From positions 235,542-299,541 of the forward strand of contig NZ_KZ984557.1 in NCBI RefSeq assembly GCF_003574445.1: a DNA stretch of 64,000 nt. Direction: 5' to 3'. Shown one piece after another: positions 61,594-64,000 of the stretch. Numbering within the stretch: position 1 is the stretch's first letter; every line of letters starts with the position of its first letter. This DNA comes from Streptomyces sp. YIM 130001. Its GTDB lineage: Bacteria; Actinomycetota; Actinomycetes; Streptomycetales; Streptomycetaceae. The notes below the pieces were generated by a model. That model saw only the letters and a program-made list of their open reading frames with translations, searched no databases and was not told where the DNA came from. A program made the position numbers and the translations under genes.

Positions 61594-62607
61594 TCAGGCC
61601 GGCGGCGCAAACCCGCTCCTGCCGGTCCCGCCGCCCGCCCCGGCATCCGGCCGCTGCTCCTGCGCCGGTCGATACGAAGGCCGAACGGGCTCACCGACCG
61701 CCGGAGCCGCCGCCCCCGCCGCGGGCCCGGACCATCCCGCCGACTCCGCACCGCCACTCCCCGCAGGCTCGGGCACCGCGAAACCCTGGACCCCGGATTC
61801 CTGGACCCCGGATCCCTGGACCCCGAACCCCGCCACCGGGTACGTACCGCCGGACTCGGAACCTCCGAACGCCCGACGCGCGTCCCGCGCCTGCCGTTCA
61901 TTCACCACCGCGGCCAGATACGCCGCCGGCGGCACGTCCGAAGGCACGGCCACCCCGGTGCACTCCGCGAGATCCCCGGCGAGCCGTTCGGCCAGCGACC
62001 ACCCCACCTGCGGATCCAACTGCGTCATCCGCGTCAGGTACTGGCGTACCGCCAGCCACAACGAATCCGGCACACCGGAGAGGTCGAGCCCCGAAAAGCG
62101 CCCCACCAGCCAGGGCGGAGGCGGAGGGATGAACGGCAGATGCGCTACCGGCACCCGCTCCCGCACGACCAGCGTGCCCGCGAAGACATCCCCGATCCGC
62201 CTCCCGCGCGCGGACACCAGCGAGGCGATACAGGCGACCACCCCGAAGGACGCCAGAATCTCGACGACCCCCATCGCCCCCCGCACCAGCGCATGCCGGA
62301 ACCGGATCGGCCCCCCGTCGTCGCGCACCACCCGGAGCCCACACGCCAGCTTCCCCAACGACCGCCCGTGGCTGAGCGTCTCCACCGCGATCGGCACCCC
62401 CACGAGCACGAACAGGAACAACGCCACCGCGACCGCGGCCTGGGCCGCGTCGTCCAGCGAACCGGTCGCGCTCAGCAGACCTATGGATATGGCCAGGTAC
62501 ACCACCCAGGCCACCACCAGATCGATCAGGATGGCGAGCGCCCGGCTGGGAAGCTTCGCGGCACGCAACTCGAGCGCCACCGCCTCGCCCGTCACAAGAT
62601 CACTCAC
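61594..62607 (-). CDS. RDD-family membrane protein
   Basis: A 337-residue protein. The RDD domain covers about 10-165 with three or four membrane helices; the pattern AVALELRAAKLPSRALAILIDLVVAW and SLGKLACGLRVVRDDGG matches the family. The C-terminal third is a long Pro/Gly/Ala-rich cytoplasmic region with GVQGSGVQESGVQGF repeats. GTG start with GGAAGGGA upstream. It is divergent from the SpoIIM-like gene, and such pairs are common in actinobacteria. RDD proteins may help ion or osmotic homeostasis; the role here is unknown. Confidence 0.86.
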   Translation of the reverse strand: MSDLVTGEAVALELRAAKLPSRALAILIDLVVAWVVYLAISIGLLSATGSLDDAAQAAVAVALFLFVLVGVPIAVETLSHGRSLGKLACGLRVVRDDGGPIRFRHALVRGAMGVVEILASFGVVACIASLVSARGRRIGDVFAGTLVVRERVPVAHLPFIPPPPPWLVGRFSGLDLSGVPDSLWLAVRQYLTRMTQLDPQVGWSLAERLAGDLAECTGVAVPSDVPPAAYLAAVVNERQARDARRAFGGSESGGTYPVAGFGVQGSGVQESGVQGFAVPEPAGSGGAESAGWSGPAAGAAAPAVGEPVRPSYRPAQEQRPDAGAGGGTGRSGFAPPA

Positions 62608-62694
62608 GCTGCCATCCCTTCCGCCCTGCCCCTGGAACCGCCAGTCTGCCAAGCTATGGGCGCATCGCGCCGCAGTACGAGGAGCAGCCGCCTG

Positions 62695-63702
62695 ATGGAC
62701 CTGGACGTTTTCGTCTCCGCCCACCGAGCCGAGTGGGATCGCCTGGACCATCTGCTACGCCGCAGGCGCCGCCTCACGGGTGCCGAATGCGACGAGCTCG
62801 TGGCCCTCTACCAGCGCACCGCCACCCATCTCTCCCTGATCCAGTCCAGCGCCCCGGACCCACAACTCATCGGACGCCTCACTCAACTCGTGGCACGCGC
62901 GCGTAGTGCCGTGACCGGCACCCGCACCGCTTCCTGGCGCGACGCCACGACCTTCCTGACCTCAGGGTTCCCAGCCGCGATGTACCGCGCCCGCCACTGG
63001 TGGGTGCCCACCGCACTGCTCTCCACCCTTGTCGCCGTTCTGATGGCCTGGTGGATCGCCACCCACCCGGAGGTCCAGTCATCGATCGCGGCTCCCGACG
63101 AGCTCCGCGAGCTCACCCGCCCCGGTGGTGAATACGAGTCCTACTACTCGAGCCACCCCGCAGCCTCCTTCGCCGCTCAGGTGTGGACGAACAACGCTCA
63201 GGCCGCGGCCATGTGCCTGGTCCTCGGCGCCTTCCTGTGTCTGCCGGTCGTCTGGATCCTCTTCCAGAACATGCTCAACCTCGCGGTCGGCTTCGGACTC
63301 ATGTCGTCCGCAGGCCGACTCGACACCTTCCTCGGCCTGATCCTCCCGCACGGCCTCCTCGAACTGACCGCCGTCTTCGTAGCGGCGGGAACCGGCCTAC
63401 GCCTCGGCTGGACCCTCATCGCCCCCGGCCCCCGACCACGCCGCACCGCCTTGGCCGAAGAGGGCCGCGCGGCCCTGGGCATGGCCATCGGCCTGGCCCT
63501 CGTCCTCTTCGTCTCCGGAGCGATCGAGGGCTTCGTGACCCCCTCGGGCCTGCCCACCTGGGCCCGGATCTCCATCGGTGTCGCAGCCGAACTGGCCTTC
63601 CTGGCATACGTCTACGTGCTCGGCGGCCGAGCGGTGCGGGCCGGCGAGACAGGTGACCTCAGCACGGCCGAACGCAGTGCATCGGTCCCCACCGCAGCCT
63701 GA
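62695..63702 (+). CDS. SpoIIM-like / DUF95 membrane protein
   Basis: A 335-residue protein. The cytoplasmic N-terminus (MDLDVFVSAHRAEWDRLDHLL) is followed by five or six membrane helices. The signature region WTNNAQAAAMCLVLGAFLCLPVVWILFQNMLNLAVGFG belongs to stage II sporulation protein M/DUF95. In Bacillus SpoIIM acts in engulfment, while in Streptomyces the family sits with RDD genes and its role is unclear. ATG with GAGGAG upstream. It is divergent from the RDD gene and the last gene before the likely rRNA operon leader. Confidence 0.86.
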   Translation: MDLDVFVSAHRAEWDRLDHLLRRRRRLTGAECDELVALYQRTATHLSLIQSSAPDPQLIGRLTQLVARARSAVTGTRTASWRDATTFLTSGFPAAMYRARHWWVPTALLSTLVAVLMAWWIATHPEVQSSIAAPDELRELTRPGGEYESYYSSHPAASFAAQVWTNNAQAAAMCLVLGAFLCLPVVWILFQNMLNLAVGFGLMSSAGRLDTFLGLILPHGLLELTAVFVAAGTGLRLGWTLIAPGPRPRRTALAEEGRAALGMAIGLALVLFVSGAIEGFVTPSGLPTWARISIGVAAELAFLAYVYVLGGRAVRAGETGDLSTAERSASVPTAA

Positions 63703-63755
63703 TGTGCGTGGGGCGTCCGGGAGCTGGTACTGTCCTCTGCATCCCGCAAAGGCCG

Positions 63756-63784
63756 TTGACACGGTCTGCGCCGGGAGGTAGATT
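63756..63784 (+). promoter_or_regulatory. Strong promoter, probable rrn P1
   Basis: TTGACA (63756-63761), 17-base spacer, TAGATT (63779-63784): nearly consensus for HrdB-type RNA polymerase. It is the first of three tandem promoters in the region before the window ends. No gene follows within the window. Confidence 0.75.
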
Positions 63785-63801
63785 CGAACAGTTGCCTAGA
63801 G

Positions 63802-63831
63802 TTCGACAGAACCACTCGCAACGGTTAACAT
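63802..63831 (+). promoter_or_regulatory. Second tandem promoter
   Basis: TTCGAC (63802-63807), 18-base spacer, TAACAT (63826-63831). It lies about 20 bases downstream of the first promoter. Tandem promoters are typical of Streptomyces rRNA operons. Confidence 0.5.
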
Positions 63832-63894
63832 CTACTTCGCTTCCGAGAAATTCAATTCCTCGAGAAGCTTCCCGATTCATCAGAATCCTTCAGC

Positions 63895-63923
63895 TGGTCA
63901 AGGCCCGCGAATTTCTCTGATAA
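63895..63923 (+). promoter_or_regulatory. Third tandem promoter and rrn-like leader
   Basis: TGGTCA (63895-63900), 17-base spacer, TGATAA (63918-63923). The following TGATAAAGTCG and CGCCGAAAGG resemble leaders of Streptomyces rRNA operons as I remember them. The sequence to 64000 contains no ORF. The 16S gene itself would begin beyond the window. Confidence 0.5.
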
Positions 63924-64000
63924 AGTCGGGTCTCGCCGAAAGGCAAATGGCTCTCCAACGGCCACGGATTCGAATTCCGACCGGAAACGGGACGGGGAAA

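Larger units (their letters stand above)
63703..64000 (+). other. Non-coding right edge, likely rRNA operon leader
   Basis: There is no protein gene in these 298 bases. The composition becomes much more AT-rich (especially 63820-63925), unlike the rest of the window. Three tandem promoters lie here, followed by leader-like sequence ending in GGAAACGGGACGGGG. This is the picture expected upstream of a 16S rRNA gene. Confidence 0.6.

Overview
The window is chromosomal DNA of a Streptomyces or a very close relative. Evidence: very high GC with G/C at third codon positions; frequent GTG and some TTG starts; short 4-base stop/start overlaps; a WhiB protein that matches the developmental WhiB as I remember it; FbiA/FbiB for coenzyme F420; and many secreted or wall-anchored proteins. 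From memory the gene order from about 11 kb rightwards resembles the SCO3060-SCO3020 region of S. coelicolor; I could not check this. I see no phage, insertion sequence, CRISPR array or tRNA.

Layout. 0-1.2 kb: a STAS anti-anti-sigma factor and a RsbW-like ATPase. 1.4-6.1 kb: four genes for surface proteins, two with sortase-type tails (LPQTG, LAETG). 6.1-11.8 kb: secreted esterase, peptide transporter, two-component system, GtrA membrane protein. 12-15 kb: purK-purE-dipeptidase. 15-23.5 kb: membrane protein, methyltransferase with divergent MerR regulator, acyl-CoA dehydrogenase, UDP-glucose dehydrogenase, CGNR regulator with divergent VOC protein, and a dipeptidase paralogue that has lost most catalytic residues. 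23.6-33.7 kb: five LytR-CpsA-Psr (LCP) wall-polymer ligases with a thioesterase and a glycosyltransferase between them. 33.8-38.5 kb: TIGR03089 protein, PGRP-type amidase, sugar nucleotidyltransferase, AlkA-like glycosylase. 38.6-42.5 kb: fbiB, fbiA, cysteine dioxygenase (preceded by an unannotated cysteine-rich leader ORF) and whiB. 42.9-49.6 kb: a giant glycosyltransferase, a DUF5719 protein, a metallopeptidase-family protein and a DUF3499 protein. 49.7-55.7 kb: lactate permease, phosphomannomutase, Trm112-like protein, SIS protein and manA. 55.8-63.7 kb: CDF transporter, orphan PTS permease, ahcY, a hypothetical protein, RDD protein and SpoIIM-like protein. The last 250 bases carry tandem promoters that look like the leader of an rRNA operon starting just beyond the window.

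How it fits together. Much of the window serves the cell envelope: mannose activation (manA, phosphomannomutase, nucleotidyltransferase), UDP-glucuronate formation, glycosyltransferases, GtrA, and five LCP enzymes that could attach glycopolymers to peptidoglycan. Housekeeping purine, F420 and methyl-cycle genes lie between. At least six genes have a TAnnnT -10 box 6-8 bases before the start codon, which suggests leaderless mRNAs.

The most interesting signals are the polycysteine leader ORF before cysteine dioxygenase, the surface-protein operon that resembles firmicute WxL/csc clusters, the inactive dipeptidase paralogue, and two well-formed operators (MerR type; triple GGTAACC boxes).
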